Positions 6,701-15,630 of a stretch of 64,000 nt of DNA are shown here, one piece after another. The first letter of the stretch is position 1, and each line of letters starts with the position of its first letter. The notes beneath the pieces were generated by a model. It worked only from the letters and a program-made list of their open reading frames with translations, made no database searches and had not been told where the DNA came from. The DNA comes from an uncultured Brachybacterium sp. (GTDB taxonomy: Bacteria > Actinomycetota > Actinomycetes > Actinomycetales > Dermabacteraceae): NCBI RefSeq assembly GCF_947500705.1, contig NZ_CANMSY010000008.1:1-64000 (forward strand), written 5' to 3'. A program made the translations under genes and the position numbers.

Positions 6701-8656
6701 TTGATTAGAGACGCTCAGGAGCACAACGAGACCGTTGGCCCCACAGATTCCGAAGTCGCACGAATTCGGTCACTGCTCCCAGAGTACTTCGACAAAAACG
6801 GCTCTTTTATGATCGACCGACTGCAGGAATCCCTGCGAGTCGGAGAGGTGGACCTCTCGCACGAGGGCTACGAAATGCGCTTCCTCGGGAAGTCATTTGC
6901 GAAGTATCTGACGTCAACGAAGACTAATACCGTTGTAGTCCCGGACCTCGAGCACAACACCGAAGACCAGAATGCTGAGTCCGAGAACCTATACATCGTC
7001 GGCGACAACCTCGACGCACTCAAACACCTTCTCGGCTCATACTCAAATCAGGTGAAGTGCATCTACATCGACCCTCCCTACAACACAGGGTCCGACGGCT
7101 TCGTCTACAGCGATAGTTTTGGGTTCAACGCGCGGCAACTGGTCGACAAGATCGGTCTAGGTGAGGATGAAGCGAAGAGGGTAGTCGATCTACAGGGTAA
7201 GTCTTCACACTCTGCCTGGCTGACGTTCATGTACCCACGTCTAGAGCTAGCCAAGCAGCTCCTGGCGGATGACGGCGTGATCTTCATCAGCATCGACGAC
7301 AACGAGCAAGCGAACCTGAGGTCGCTCTGTGATGAGATTTTTGGTGAGCAAAACTTTGTCGCCAGCTTCGCGTGGCGAACCGACGGCAACCTCGACAATC
7401 AGGCGACCGTCAAGATCAACCACGAGTACGTGCACATGTACGCAAAGAGCGCGCAGGACATGTACATCGCGGGGGTGAAGGATCCGAACCTGTCTAACGA
7501 GAGCAAGCTATTCAATAGCGAGATCCGGAACTCCGTCGTCAAGAATGGCCCCAAGAATCCGGTCTCTGGGATCGTTCTTGAGCCAGGATTCCCCGCGGGC
7601 TTCGAGAAAGGCGTCATCCCCGCGAGAAGCGATAAGTTCCCCAATTATGACGAGGATTTGGTGATCGCAGGCGGAAAGCTCACGAACCGGGTGACCGCGC
7701 GAACCGGATGGGCTAACGGAAGCCTGCTACGGAGCTTCATTACTGGCGGGTACGCCCCGGTTGTCGACTCCAAAGGGCAAGACACGACATTCGAGCTAAC
7801 AAACACCGGAGCCATCGACAACGTCAAGGTTCGGCGTACTAACCAGCAGCACATCCTGACCGTACTTATGAACCTTGGGACGGTCGAGACGGCCGGCAAC
7901 GCCCTCGCTGAGATGGGCTGTCCCTTCCCGTACCCGAAGCCCGTGCCGCTAATCAAGTACTTGGCGTCGTTCGCGCCCAATGACGCTCTGATCCTCGACT
8001 TCTTCTCGGGGTCGGCGACCACTGCGCATGCCGTTATGCAGTTGAATTCGGAGGACGCCGGGACGCGCCGCCACATCTCAGTCCAATGGCCCGAGAAGGT
8101 TTCGGCCGACTCTCAAGCGGCGGAGGCAGGCTTCAATACCATCGACCAGCTTGGTCGACTGCGTATCAAGTCCGCGGCTGAAAAAATCCGCGTACAGGCA
8201 AAGGCGGCGATCGATTACGGCTTCCGCTTGTTCCGCCTTGAGGAGCCCAGTGAGAAAACGTTGGATGAGCTCCACTCCTTTGATCCAAGCGCGAACGACG
8301 CACTCATCTCCGGGGACTTTGTCTCGAAATTCGACCTCAACGGAACGCCCGGCAGCGAGGTCGCATTGTCGACGTGGCTGGTCCAGGACGGATTCGGACT
8401 AACCCCAGACGTGCAGACCGTCCAGCTCGACCAATACGAGCTCCGCACATGTGGTGACTCGGGCTACGTCATTCAGCCTGGCTTAACGAGCGAAGATTTG
8501 CGCATACTCGTGACCGGGCTTGAGCAGAATGAGTTGGACCTGAATCGTCTGGTGATCTTCGGGTACTCGGTGACGTTCTCCGTCATGCACGAGCTGAAGC
8601 AGAACCTGAAGTCGCTCAAGTCGGGGCGCACCGTCTCCGTGATTGAGCGGTTCTGA
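6701..8656 (+). CDS. mod: type III restriction-modification DNA methyltransferase (Mod)
   Basis: A 651-residue adenine-N6 methyltransferase of the beta class: the catalytic DPPY motif (D124-P-P-Y127, within YIDPPYNTGSDGF) comes first, and the AdoMet-binding motif (DFFSGSATTAH, near residue 435) follows, with the target-recognition region between. Mod methylates the recognition site and supplies sequence specificity to the Mod2Res complex. TTG at 6701 was chosen as start because GAGGAGA lies 6 bases upstream; a TTG at 6656 has none. The stop lies one base before the res start, so the pair is one operon. No simple-sequence repeat is seen in the 5' part, so phase variation of the kind known in Gram-negative mod genes is not indicated. 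The recognition site cannot be predicted. Confidence 0.93.
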   Translation: MIRDAQEHNETVGPTDSEVARIRSLLPEYFDKNGSFMIDRLQESLRVGEVDLSHEGYEMRFLGKSFAKYLTSTKTNTVVVPDLEHNTEDQNAESENLYIVGDNLDALKHLLGSYSNQVKCIYIDPPYNTGSDGFVYSDSFGFNARQLVDKIGLGEDEAKRVVDLQGKSSHSAWLTFMYPRLELAKQLLADDGVIFISIDDNEQANLRSLCDEIFGEQNFVASFAWRTDGNLDNQATVKINHEYVHMYAKSAQDMYIAGVKDPNLSNESKLFNSEIRNSVVKNGPKNPVSGIVLEPGFPAGFEKGVIPARSDKFPNYDEDLVIAGGKLTNRVTARTGWANGSLLRSFITGGYAPVVDSKGQDTTFELTNTGAIDNVKVRRTNQQHILTVLMNLGTVETAGNALAEMGCPFPYPKPVPLIKYLASFAPNDALILDFFSGSATTAHAVMQLNSEDAGTRRHISVQWPEKVSADSQAAEAGFNTIDQLGRLRIKSAAEKIRVQAKAAIDYGFRLFRLEEPSEKTLDELHSFDPSANDALISGDFVSKFDLNGTPGSEVALSTWLVQDGFGLTPDVQTVQLDQYELRTCGDSGYVIQPGLTSEDLRILVTGLEQNELDLNRLVIFGYSVTFSVMHELKQNLKSLKSGRTVSVIERF

Positions 8657-8657
8657 C

Positions 8658-11627
8658 ATGCAGATCCGCCTGCGGACCCTCGAACACCAACAGCGCGCTC
8701 TCACGGCCCTGACGCAAGTCTTCGACAAGGTTGAGCTCGATCCCAGCACCCGACCCGAAGCCAATATCGGATTCGACCCTTCCGACCCGCAGATCGCGCA
8801 CAATATTGCCGAGATCCAGTCCGGCGTCATCGACGGCATCGACGCGATCCCTCGACCCTGGCGTGGCCGCATCGATGACGGCATCCTCGGCGTCGACGCA
8901 AAGATGGAGACCGGTACCGGCAAGACGCTGGTGTACACGCAACTGATGTACGAACTCAACCGGCTCTACGGCTTCACTAAGTTCATTGTCCTGGTGCCCT
9001 CGACGCCGATCAAAGAAGGCACCAAGGCCTTCATGCAATCGGACTACGCCCACAAGTACTTCGCCGACGCTTACGGTGGTCGGCTCAGCCTCCAGCTTGA
9101 CGTGCTCGACGCACAGAAGCGTCCCAAGCGACGGAAGATGTTCCCCAGTGCCATTGCGAGCTTCGCGCACGGGTCGCGTCTTTCGCGTGGGCGTATTTCT
9201 GCACTCCTGATGACTGAGGGGATGCTGCAGTCGCAGAAGACGATGGCCATTAACTACGACCAAACTGTCCTTGGCACCGCCAGTGTCCCCTACGAGGCCT
9301 TGCGGGCCACCCGTCCCATCGTGATCATGGACGAGCCACACCGGTTCCGCCGTGAGAACAAGGCCTACGAGGCGATCGTTGATGAGATCCAGCCGCTGGC
9401 GATCTTCCGCTTCGGCGCGACGTTCCCTAAGCTCGAAAAGAGCAGCAAGACGGACTACAACAACCTCGTCTTCAACCTCGGAGCTGTCGAGGCCTTCAAC
9501 GAGCAGCTCGTCAAGGGCGTCCAGATCCAGTACCCCGTGGACGCGACTGGCGAGACCACTCGGCTGAAGCTGACAAGCCTGTCCGCGCGCAAGCCCAAGC
9601 AGGCGACCTTCCAGAACCTGGACACGGGCAAGTCGCTGACTCTCGACCTCGGTGAGTCGCTCTCGATTGCTGATGGGGGCTTCGCTGGCATCACAGTCGA
9701 GTCGATCGGCAAGACCGAGCACCCGGCCATCAAATCCGGCGTGACGCTCTCTAACGATCAGGTTCTAGCGACCGGCGACACCCTAGCCGCAAAAGTCTAC
9801 TCGGATACCTACCAGAGCTTGATGATGGACCAGGCCCTGAAGAATCACTTCGAGGTCGAATGGGAGAACTTCCGGCGGGCGAGCAAGGTGAAGACGCTGA
9901 CGCTGTTCTTCATTGATTCGATCGAGTCCTACCGCGGCGGAGACGACACCAGCGGTCACCTACGACTGCGCTTTGAAGAGTTGCTCGCCATGAGGCTTGT
10001 GGCCGAGATCGAGAAACGCAAGGATGACGACTCGCCTGTTGCACAGGAGTACGTCGCCTACCTCAAGGCATCGCTCGCCGACGTCCCCGCGACGAATGGC
10101 GGCTACTTCGCGGCCGACAACTCGACCACCGACGAAGCTATCACTGCTGAGGTCGACGACATTCTTCGAAATAAGGAAGCGATGCTTTCCTTCAACGGCG
10201 CTGACGGCACCGTAAACACACGGCGTTTCCTCTTCTCGAAATGGACACTCCGCGAGGGCTGGGACAACCCCAACGTCTTCCAGATCGTTAAGTTGCGCTC
10301 TTCCGGCTCTGAGATCTCAAAGCTCCAGGAGGTCGGCCGCGGCCTCCGCCTGCCAGTCGACTCCAAGGGCTCCCGCCTGTCCGGCGAACAGTTCTACCTC
10401 ACATATTTGATCGACTACACCGAACGTTCCTTCGCGGATTCTCTGGTCTCCGAAATCAATTCCGATGCTGCCACCGGACCTGCTCTGGTCAAGGACCTCT
10501 TGCCTAAGGTCGCCGCTCAGCTCGGCAAGACCGAGGCCGATCTCTTTATCGAGCTGTTGCAGGCTGGCTTGATCGACACGGACAAGAACGTCATGCCGGG
10601 CCGTGAGGACGATCTGTACGCGGAGTATCCAGCCTTTAACGCGACCGGCCTGAAGCCCGACAAGATCGTGAAGGGTGATCAGAAGGTCAAGGTTGGGATC
10701 CGTTCCGATCGGTACGCGGAGCTCAAGGAGCTCTGGGAGACGATCAACGCGAAATACTACCTCCGGCTCGACGACCTCTCTGAGGAGGAGATCGACTCGT
10801 GCATCGACACGGTGCTCGAGGCCGATGTCTACCGGCCGATGATAGGGCGTTTCAGGCAGGACGTCATTGTTCAGAGCGAAGAATCCGTTCTCGAAGTCCA
10901 CACAGAGACAAAGAACACCTACGACGCGACCGAGACGATCGCATACGGCGAGTGGCTCAAGCTCGTCCATGCACAAACCGCATTGCCGATCGACCGCGTA
11001 CATGCGGGACTCGTGCGATGGAACGCGAAGAAGAAGCTCCCGACCAACTTCTTCAACAAGACAACGCTCGGCGAATTCGTCGCCCAATTCACCCAGTGGA
11101 TGGAGCAGACGTTCCTTGAGCGATTCTCTTACTCGCGCATCGACGGTTTGGCGGGCGGCACCTCGCTCACCGACATCGACGGCGTTCCGCTCAAGAATAT
11201 CGTCCAGGGAAATATCGGGATCCACCGCGATGACAAGGCCACTGTCCCGGACAAGTTCCTCTACGACGCCTTCGTGTACGACTCCCCAAAGGAGCACGAC
11301 ACGATCCGGGACTCGAAACTCGACGAGATCGTGGTGTACGGGAAGATCCCGCGGAAGTCCATCAGGATCCCGCTTTACTTCGGTGGCACGACCAGCCCCG
11401 ACTTTATGTACGTGCTCAAGCGCGATGACGGGAAGCTGTCCCTCAACTTCGTCGTCGAGACCAAGGACGTCGAGAAGCGCTCAGACATGCGCGAGAGCGA
11501 GCAACTACGAATGAAAGCAGCGGAGCGATTCTTCGAGTCGATGAGCTCCGAGAGGTTCAGTGTCACGTTCAAGCCGCAGGTCAAGCGCGATGACATCGCG
11601 GGGATGATCAAGCAATTGCTCGCTTGA
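8658..11627 (+). CDS. res: type III restriction enzyme helicase/nuclease subunit (Res)
   Basis: A 989-residue SF2 translocase with a C-terminal nuclease. Visible motifs: Walker A ETGTGKT (84-90), DEPH box (225-228), GATFP (motif III region), TLREGWDNPNVF near 532 (motif V) and QEVGRGLRL (557-565, motif VI). At the C-terminus a PD-(D/E)XK site: D915 in SPDFMYVL, then E934-T-K936 in VVETKD. Res uses ATP to diffuse or travel along DNA and cuts near two inversely oriented unmodified sites, together with Mod. The ATG at 8658 follows the mod stop by one base; length is normal for the family. All catalytic motifs are intact, so the system looks functional. A long GC-rich hairpin follows. Confidence 0.93.
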   Translation: MQIRLRTLEHQQRALTALTQVFDKVELDPSTRPEANIGFDPSDPQIAHNIAEIQSGVIDGIDAIPRPWRGRIDDGILGVDAKMETGTGKTLVYTQLMYELNRLYGFTKFIVLVPSTPIKEGTKAFMQSDYAHKYFADAYGGRLSLQLDVLDAQKRPKRRKMFPSAIASFAHGSRLSRGRISALLMTEGMLQSQKTMAINYDQTVLGTASVPYEALRATRPIVIMDEPHRFRRENKAYEAIVDEIQPLAIFRFGATFPKLEKSSKTDYNNLVFNLGAVEAFNEQLVKGVQIQYPVDATGETTRLKLTSLSARKPKQATFQNLDTGKSLTLDLGESLSIADGGFAGITVESIGKTEHPAIKSGVTLSNDQVLATGDTLAAKVYSDTYQSLMMDQALKNHFEVEWENFRRASKVKTLTLFFIDSIESYRGGDDTSGHLRLRFEELLAMRLVAEIEKRKDDDSPVAQEYVAYLKASLADVPATNGGYFAADNSTTDEAITAEVDDILRNKEAMLSFNGADGTVNTRRFLFSKWTLREGWDNPNVFQIVKLRSSGSEISKLQEVGRGLRLPVDSKGSRLSGEQFYLTYLIDYTERSFADSLVSEINSDAATGPALVKDLLPKVAAQLGKTEADLFIELLQAGLIDTDKNVMPGREDDLYAEYPAFNATGLKPDKIVKGDQKVKVGIRSDRYAELKELWETINAKYYLRLDDLSEEEIDSCIDTVLEADVYRPMIGRFRQDVIVQSEESVLEVHTETKNTYDATETIAYGEWLKLVHAQTALPIDRVHAGLVRWNAKKKLPTNFFNKTTLGEFVAQFTQWMEQTFLERFSYSRIDGLAGGTSLTDIDGVPLKNIVQGNIGIHRDDKATVPDKFLYDAFVYDSPKEHDTIRDSKLDEIVVYGKIPRKSIRIPLYFGGTTSPDFMYVLKRDDGKLSLNFVVETKDVEKRSDMRESEQLRMKAAERFFESMSSERFSVTFKPQVKRDDIAGMIKQLLA

Positions 11628-11640
11628 TCTTCTGCTGCTG

Positions 11641-11684
11641 CAACACCCGGCGCGGGGGGATTTTTCTCCCTGCGCTGGGTGTTG
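11641..11684 (+). terminator. near-perfect 20-bp hairpin after res
   Basis: CAACACCC (11641-11648) pairs with GGGTGTTG (11677-11684), and the stem continues inward, with three G-T wobbles, to a TTTT loop at 11661-11664, about 20 pairs. It starts 14 bases past the res stop. There is no trailing T-run. It is the last recognisable feature of the island before the broken cpaF sequence. Confidence 0.7.
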
Positions 11685-11732
11685 TCTGCTGAGCAGTCGA
11701 CCGGCTACGCGACGCGCTCATCTGAAGATAAG

Positions 11733-12011
11733 TTATCCAGTGCGCGAGGGCGAGTTCAGCCAGATCTCCTCGATGCCCGGGTCATCGAGCATCTCCTGCA
11801 GTGGGCCGAAGCCGCCGATCCGGGCCGCGATCGTCGCGACCATCGCGTCGTCGTCATCGCGCAGCACCGGGACCTCGCCTGAGGAGGCGCGCCGATCGTA
11901 GTCGGAGATCACCTCACGGATGAAGGGTTCCAGCTGATCGGCGTGCACATCGAGCCCGCGACGGCGTATCAGCTCACGCGATTCGCTCTCGATGATGGTG
12001 GCGGCGTCCAT
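11733..12011 (-). pseudogene. truncated cpaF/tadA-type pilus assembly ATPase (N-terminal 92 aa)
   Basis: GGGAGGGG lies just before the ATG at 12011. The 92 residues match the N-terminal helical domain of CpaF/TadA secretion ATPases (type II/IV secretion superfamily): LDVHADQLEPFIREVISDYD, then GGFGPLQEMLDDPGIEEIWLN. A full protein has about 400-450 residues with Walker A, Asp box, Walker B and His box; all are missing because the frame stops at the island junction. The remaining peptide could not power pilus assembly. CpaE- and CpaB-like genes of the same machinery are still present at 23.7-25.6 kb on the same strand. Confidence 0.8.
11735..11745. other. island/backbone junction inside cpaF
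   Basis: Reading leftwards on the minus strand, the CpaF-like protein keeps its expected sequence up to EEIWLNSPSR and then ends T-G-stop at 11733-11741. Family members continue after this point with the nucleotide-binding core. To the right the DNA is host-like high GC; to the left it is island-like. The exact breakpoint is therefore at about 11,735-11,745. No matching direct repeat could be identified because the other end is not in the window. Confidence 0.6.
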
Positions 12012-12205
12012 CCATTCCCCTCCCGGCTCCGACCGACCGGTTGCCCCCACAGTTGTGAGGTGACGCACGTCGCGTCGTCTCCGCCACTGTAGGGGGAACC
12101 AGCCGCCACCGCTCGTCACTCTCAGTGATTGTGGACAACTCTCCCTGCTCCCGCTCATGGCAGGATGACAACTGTCCGCGAGTCAACCGATCCCAGGAGC
12201 TCCCC

Positions 12206-13372
12206 ATGGCCGACTCCGCATCCAAGGGCGACGACGCCCCTTCGATGTCCGGCACCACCGTGAAGTACATGGCCAAGCGTGTGCTCTCAGAGTTCACCCG
12301 CGATGGCGGCACGGACCAGGCCGCGAAGCTCACCTACTTCATGGTGCTCTCGATCGCCCCCACGCTGCTGGCCCTGTTCTCGCTGGCCACGCTGCTGCTG
12401 TCCGGGATCAAGGATCAGATCGCCCAGCTCATCAAGGATGCGATCTCCTCCGGGGCAGGCGGCAGCGGGTTGGAGGTCGGTGGAGCCGTCGACTCCACGC
12501 TCGACTCACTGCTGGGCTCCTCGACCGGTGGCACGGTCGCCCTCATCATCGGTATCGCCACCGCCCTGTGGTCCGCCTCCGCCTACATCAAGGCCTACGG
12601 GCGGGTCGCGAACCACATCTACGAGGTGCCCGAGGGCCGTGGCCTGATCCGTATGACCGGCACCATGCTGCTGCTCACGATCGGGATGATCCTCGGGATC
12701 CTGCTGGTGATGATCTCCTTGCTCCTGAACGAGGCGATCGTGCAGAGCCTGCTGGGCCCGATCGCCTCCAGCATCGGCGCGCAGGGCGTGCTGACCTTCC
12801 TCCTGGGCTCGTTCCTGCCGATCTGGGCGTGGGCCAAATGGCCGGTGATCCTGGTGATCGCCTTCGCGCTGATCTCACTCCTGTACTGGGGCGCACCCAA
12901 CATCAAGAAGCCCTTCCGCTTCATCTCCCCCGGCGGGGTGTTCGCGATCCTCGGCATCGCCGTGGCCGCGGTGGCGCTGTCGATCTACATGAGCACTGTC
13001 GCCGGCTACTCCAGCTACGGCGCCATCGGCGGCATCATGGCGGTGCTGTTCGCGCTGTGGATCATCAACATCGTGATCATCATGGGTGCGGAGGTCGACG
13101 CCGAGTACGAGCGCGCCCGCGAGCTCGCGGCCGGCAAGCCCGCCGAGGACTCCCTCGCCCTGCCCATGCGCGAGACCGCCGGCGCGGAGAAGGCAGAGGC
13201 CAAGCAGGAGAAGATCATCGATGAGGGGCGCGACATCAGGCTGCAGAACCTCCACCACGATTCGGAGGCGTACACCGGCGAGGGCGCTCGCCTCACTCCG
13301 CGCCACGGCGTGCCCACCGTCGATCCCGACACCGACGCCGACCGCTCTGGTGCGCCCTCGAAGGACGCCTGA
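12206..13372 (+). CDS. YihY/BrkB family inner-membrane protein
   Basis: A 388-residue protein with AGGAG before the ATG at 12206. It has the YihY/BrkB (virulence factor BrkB) architecture: an N-terminal DQAAKLTYFMVLSIAPTLLAL segment, the ATALWSASAYIKAYGRVANHIYEV motif, then about six membrane segments, with the conserved PNIKKPFRFISPGGVFAI and YGAIGGIMAVLFALWI stretches. A long hydrophilic tail (about 290-388), acidic and likely cytoplasmic, follows. The family was once called ribonuclease BN by mistake; its function is unknown, possibly transport. It ends one base before the SRAP gene, suggesting co-transcription. Confidence 0.88.
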   Translation: MADSASKGDDAPSMSGTTVKYMAKRVLSEFTRDGGTDQAAKLTYFMVLSIAPTLLALFSLATLLLSGIKDQIAQLIKDAISSGAGGSGLEVGGAVDSTLDSLLGSSTGGTVALIIGIATALWSASAYIKAYGRVANHIYEVPEGRGLIRMTGTMLLLTIGMILGILLVMISLLLNEAIVQSLLGPIASSIGAQGVLTFLLGSFLPIWAWAKWPVILVIAFALISLLYWGAPNIKKPFRFISPGGVFAILGIAVAAVALSIYMSTVAGYSSYGAIGGIMAVLFALWIINIVIIMGAEVDAEYERARELAAGKPAEDSLALPMRETAGAEKAEAKQEKIIDEGRDIRLQNLHHDSEAYTGEGARLTPRHGVPTVDPDTDADRSGAPSKDA

Positions 13373-13373
13373 G

Positions 13374-14120
13374 ATGTGCGGGCGCTTCGCCTTCTTCCAG
13401 GAGATCGAACCGCTGGTGGACGACCTGGGCGCCGTGGACCTCACCGATCCGCACCTGCGCAGCCGCTGGAACATCCCTCCCACCGCTCCGATCCACGTGG
13501 TCACCGAATCGATCGACAAGGAGACCGGCGAGGTGCTGCGGGCACTGCGAGTGGCACGCTGGGGCCTGCTGCCCCCGTTCGCGAAGGAGGCATCGTTCTC
13601 CTCGCGCACCTTCAACGCCCGGCGCGAGACCCTGGCGGAGAAGCCGAGCTTCCGCGGGAGCCTGAGCCGATACCGAGCGATCATCCCGATGGACGGCTAC
13701 TACGAATGGGTGCGCGGAGAGAAGGGTGCCCGGAAGCAGCCGTACTTCATCGCGCCCGCAGATGGCTCGCCGCTGTACATGGCGGCCCTGATCTCCTGGT
13801 GGAAGGGTCCGGGATCCCATGAGGGCCCCGCCGCGAGCGAGGACGGCCGATTCCTGCTCAGCGCCACCATCATCACGCGGGAGGCGACCGGGGAGCTCGC
13901 CGAGATCCACGACCGCACCCCGGTGATGCTGCCGCGCGATCAGCTCGATCCCTGGCTCGACACGTCGATGGACGACCGTCACGCCGCCCAGGAATGGATC
14001 CTGGACGACACCCACCTGCTGGACGATGCAACTCTCGCCCTTCGCGAGGTGGATCCCGGGGTCGGCAAGGTCGGCAACGAGGGTCCCGACCTGCTGGACC
14101 CGCCGCAGACCCTGCTCTGA
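13374..14120 (+). CDS. SRAP-domain protein (YedK/HMCES family)
   Basis: A 248-residue protein. Met1 is removed in this family to expose catalytic Cys2, and MCGRFAFF is exactly that start. Other active-site elements are present: WNIPPTAP, the FNARRET motif (Asn and Glu), GYYEW (Glu) and HDRTPVML (His). SRAP proteins form a thiazolidine crosslink with abasic sites in single-stranded DNA, protecting them at replication forks and later self-reversing. Only the A of the TGA stop of the previous gene and one base separate it from the YihY gene. The C-terminal extension (about 220-248) is longer than in E. coli YedK and looks flexible. Confidence 0.93.
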   Translation: MCGRFAFFQEIEPLVDDLGAVDLTDPHLRSRWNIPPTAPIHVVTESIDKETGEVLRALRVARWGLLPPFAKEASFSSRTFNARRETLAEKPSFRGSLSRYRAIIPMDGYYEWVRGEKGARKQPYFIAPADGSPLYMAALISWWKGPGSHEGPAASEDGRFLLSATIITREATGELAEIHDRTPVMLPRDQLDPWLDTSMDDRHAAQEWILDDTHLLDDATLALREVDPGVGKVGNEGPDLLDPPQTLL

Positions 14121-14276
14121 GCACCGCCCACGCGCCACCGTCCCGCTCCGCCCGGCACGGCACGGCGATCCGCTTCGCCCACCTCCCGCAAGTTCACCTC
14201 AGGTGCGACGACCGCAGGGACAGATCCGCCCGCGGTCTGACGCGCCGGGCACGGCAGCGCCCGTACCCTCGGGGCC

Positions 14277-15539
14277 ATGACCTACGGCTCCGAGCATCGG
14301 ACGGACGCTCCCAGCGCGCGCGTCCGTTTCCGCGACCCGTTCCGCTGGATCATCGAGAACCCCGGCACCGTCGACCTGATCGGCTTCGGCGGCGCCTCGT
14401 TCCTGGTCCTGATCTCCGCACTGTGGACCGGCTCCATCGGCTGGTGGACCCTGTTCAGCGTGCCGATGATCGCCGCCGGAGCGCTGTGCCGGGTTCGGCC
14501 GCTGTTCGGCGTTCTGCTGATCGGCGCGCTCGCAGTGCTCCATCTGCTGGTCAACGTCCCGGTGGTCATGGGCGACGTGATGACCTTCTACGCGATGTTC
14601 TGCGCCGTCGCCTACGGCAGGCCCCCGGTGCACGGCATCGGCGTGGCCGCGGGCATGCTCGGCGTCTTCGCGCAGGCCACCTACTGGGGGATCAACGCCC
14701 TGCGCGGAGAGTTCGGCGGACTGGGCGAAGCGCTGATCAGCTTCTTCGGTCTCGGACTCGTCGGCACGATCACCATCGTCGCGGTCTGGGCGCTGGCCAA
14801 CCTGCAGCGGGCACGGGTGCGACAGCTCGCCCTCACCCGTGACCGGGCCGAACAGGCACTCCGCGAGCGGGAGCAGCGCACCGCACTCGCCGTCGCGGCA
14901 GAGCGCGCCAGGATCGCCCGTGAGATGCACGACGTGGTCGCCCACTCCCTCTCGGTGATCATCGCGCAGGCCGATGGCGGCCGCTTCGTCGCCGCCCAGA
15001 AACCGGAGCAGGCCGCGGAGGTGCTGGCCACCATCGGAGAGACCGGCCGAGCGGCGCTGGCCGACATGCGTTCCCTGCTCGGCGTGCTGCGTCAGGAGGA
15101 CGAGACCAGCTTCGGCCCGCAGCCCGGCCCGGAGATGCTGGGCGACCTCACCGGTCGAGTCGTCAAGGCCGGGCTGCCCGTCGACCTCCAGATCGACGGT
15201 TCGCTCGAGGGTCTCCCCCACGCGCTCGGGGTGTCGGTATTCCGCCTGGTCCAGGAGTCGCTCACCAACGTCCTCAAGCATGCCGGTCCCGGCACCACCG
15301 CTGCTGTACGGATCACACGCAGTCCCCAGCAGCTCGTGCTCGAGGTGCTGGATGACGGCCAGGGCACCGACGCCGCCGCCGACGGTCAGGGGCACGGCCT
15401 GACCGGGATGCGGGAGAGGGTGTCGGTGTTCGGCGGCACCCTGCAGGCCGGTCCGCTCCCCTCTCGCGGCTACCGGGTTCGCGCCGTCGTGCCGCTGACC
15501 GGATCGCTCGAGCCGCCGTCCGACCGCACCAGCCGGTGA
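14277..15539 (+). CDS. NarL-type two-component sensor histidine kinase
   Basis: A 420-residue membrane kinase. Four or five hydrophobic segments occupy residues about 33-180. The HisKA_3 dimerisation domain follows with the phosphoacceptor H218 in REMHDVVAHSLS, then an HATPase_c domain (VQESLTNVLKHA as N box, DDGQG as G1 box, GHGLTGMRERV as G2). It senses an unknown signal and phosphorylates the response regulator encoded 92 bases downstream. The neighbouring MacB-like transporter suggests a cell-envelope or antimicrobial-peptide stress response, as in similar actinobacterial loci; that link is inferred. Confidence 0.92.
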   Translation: MTYGSEHRTDAPSARVRFRDPFRWIIENPGTVDLIGFGGASFLVLISALWTGSIGWWTLFSVPMIAAGALCRVRPLFGVLLIGALAVLHLLVNVPVVMGDVMTFYAMFCAVAYGRPPVHGIGVAAGMLGVFAQATYWGINALRGEFGGLGEALISFFGLGLVGTITIVAVWALANLQRARVRQLALTRDRAEQALREREQRTALAVAAERARIAREMHDVVAHSLSVIIAQADGGRFVAAQKPEQAAEVLATIGETGRAALADMRSLLGVLRQEDETSFGPQPGPEMLGDLTGRVVKAGLPVDLQIDGSLEGLPHALGVSVFRLVQESLTNVLKHAGPGTTAAVRITRSPQQLVLEVLDDGQGTDAAADGQGHGLTGMRERVSVFGGTLQAGPLPSRGYRVRAVVPLTGSLEPPSDRTSR

Positions 15540-15630
15540 TCTTTCCGGTCGCCCGTCATCCCACCCCTCGTCGCCCCTCACCACGCCGTCGCCTCACCCC
15601 GCCCCTCTGCGAGTTCCCAGGAGATCCCCG

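Noticed and set aside
8616..9722. Long minus-strand open frame (368 codons) opposite res
   Set aside because: It lies wholly antisense to a complete res gene with conserved motifs; high-GC DNA yields such mirror frames, and its Arg/Leu/Val-heavy composition matches no family.
12125..12205. Upstream start for the YihY-family gene
   Set aside because: The extra 27 codons have a Cys/Asn/Arg-rich composition unlike the family, while the ATG at 12206 has AGGAG in place.
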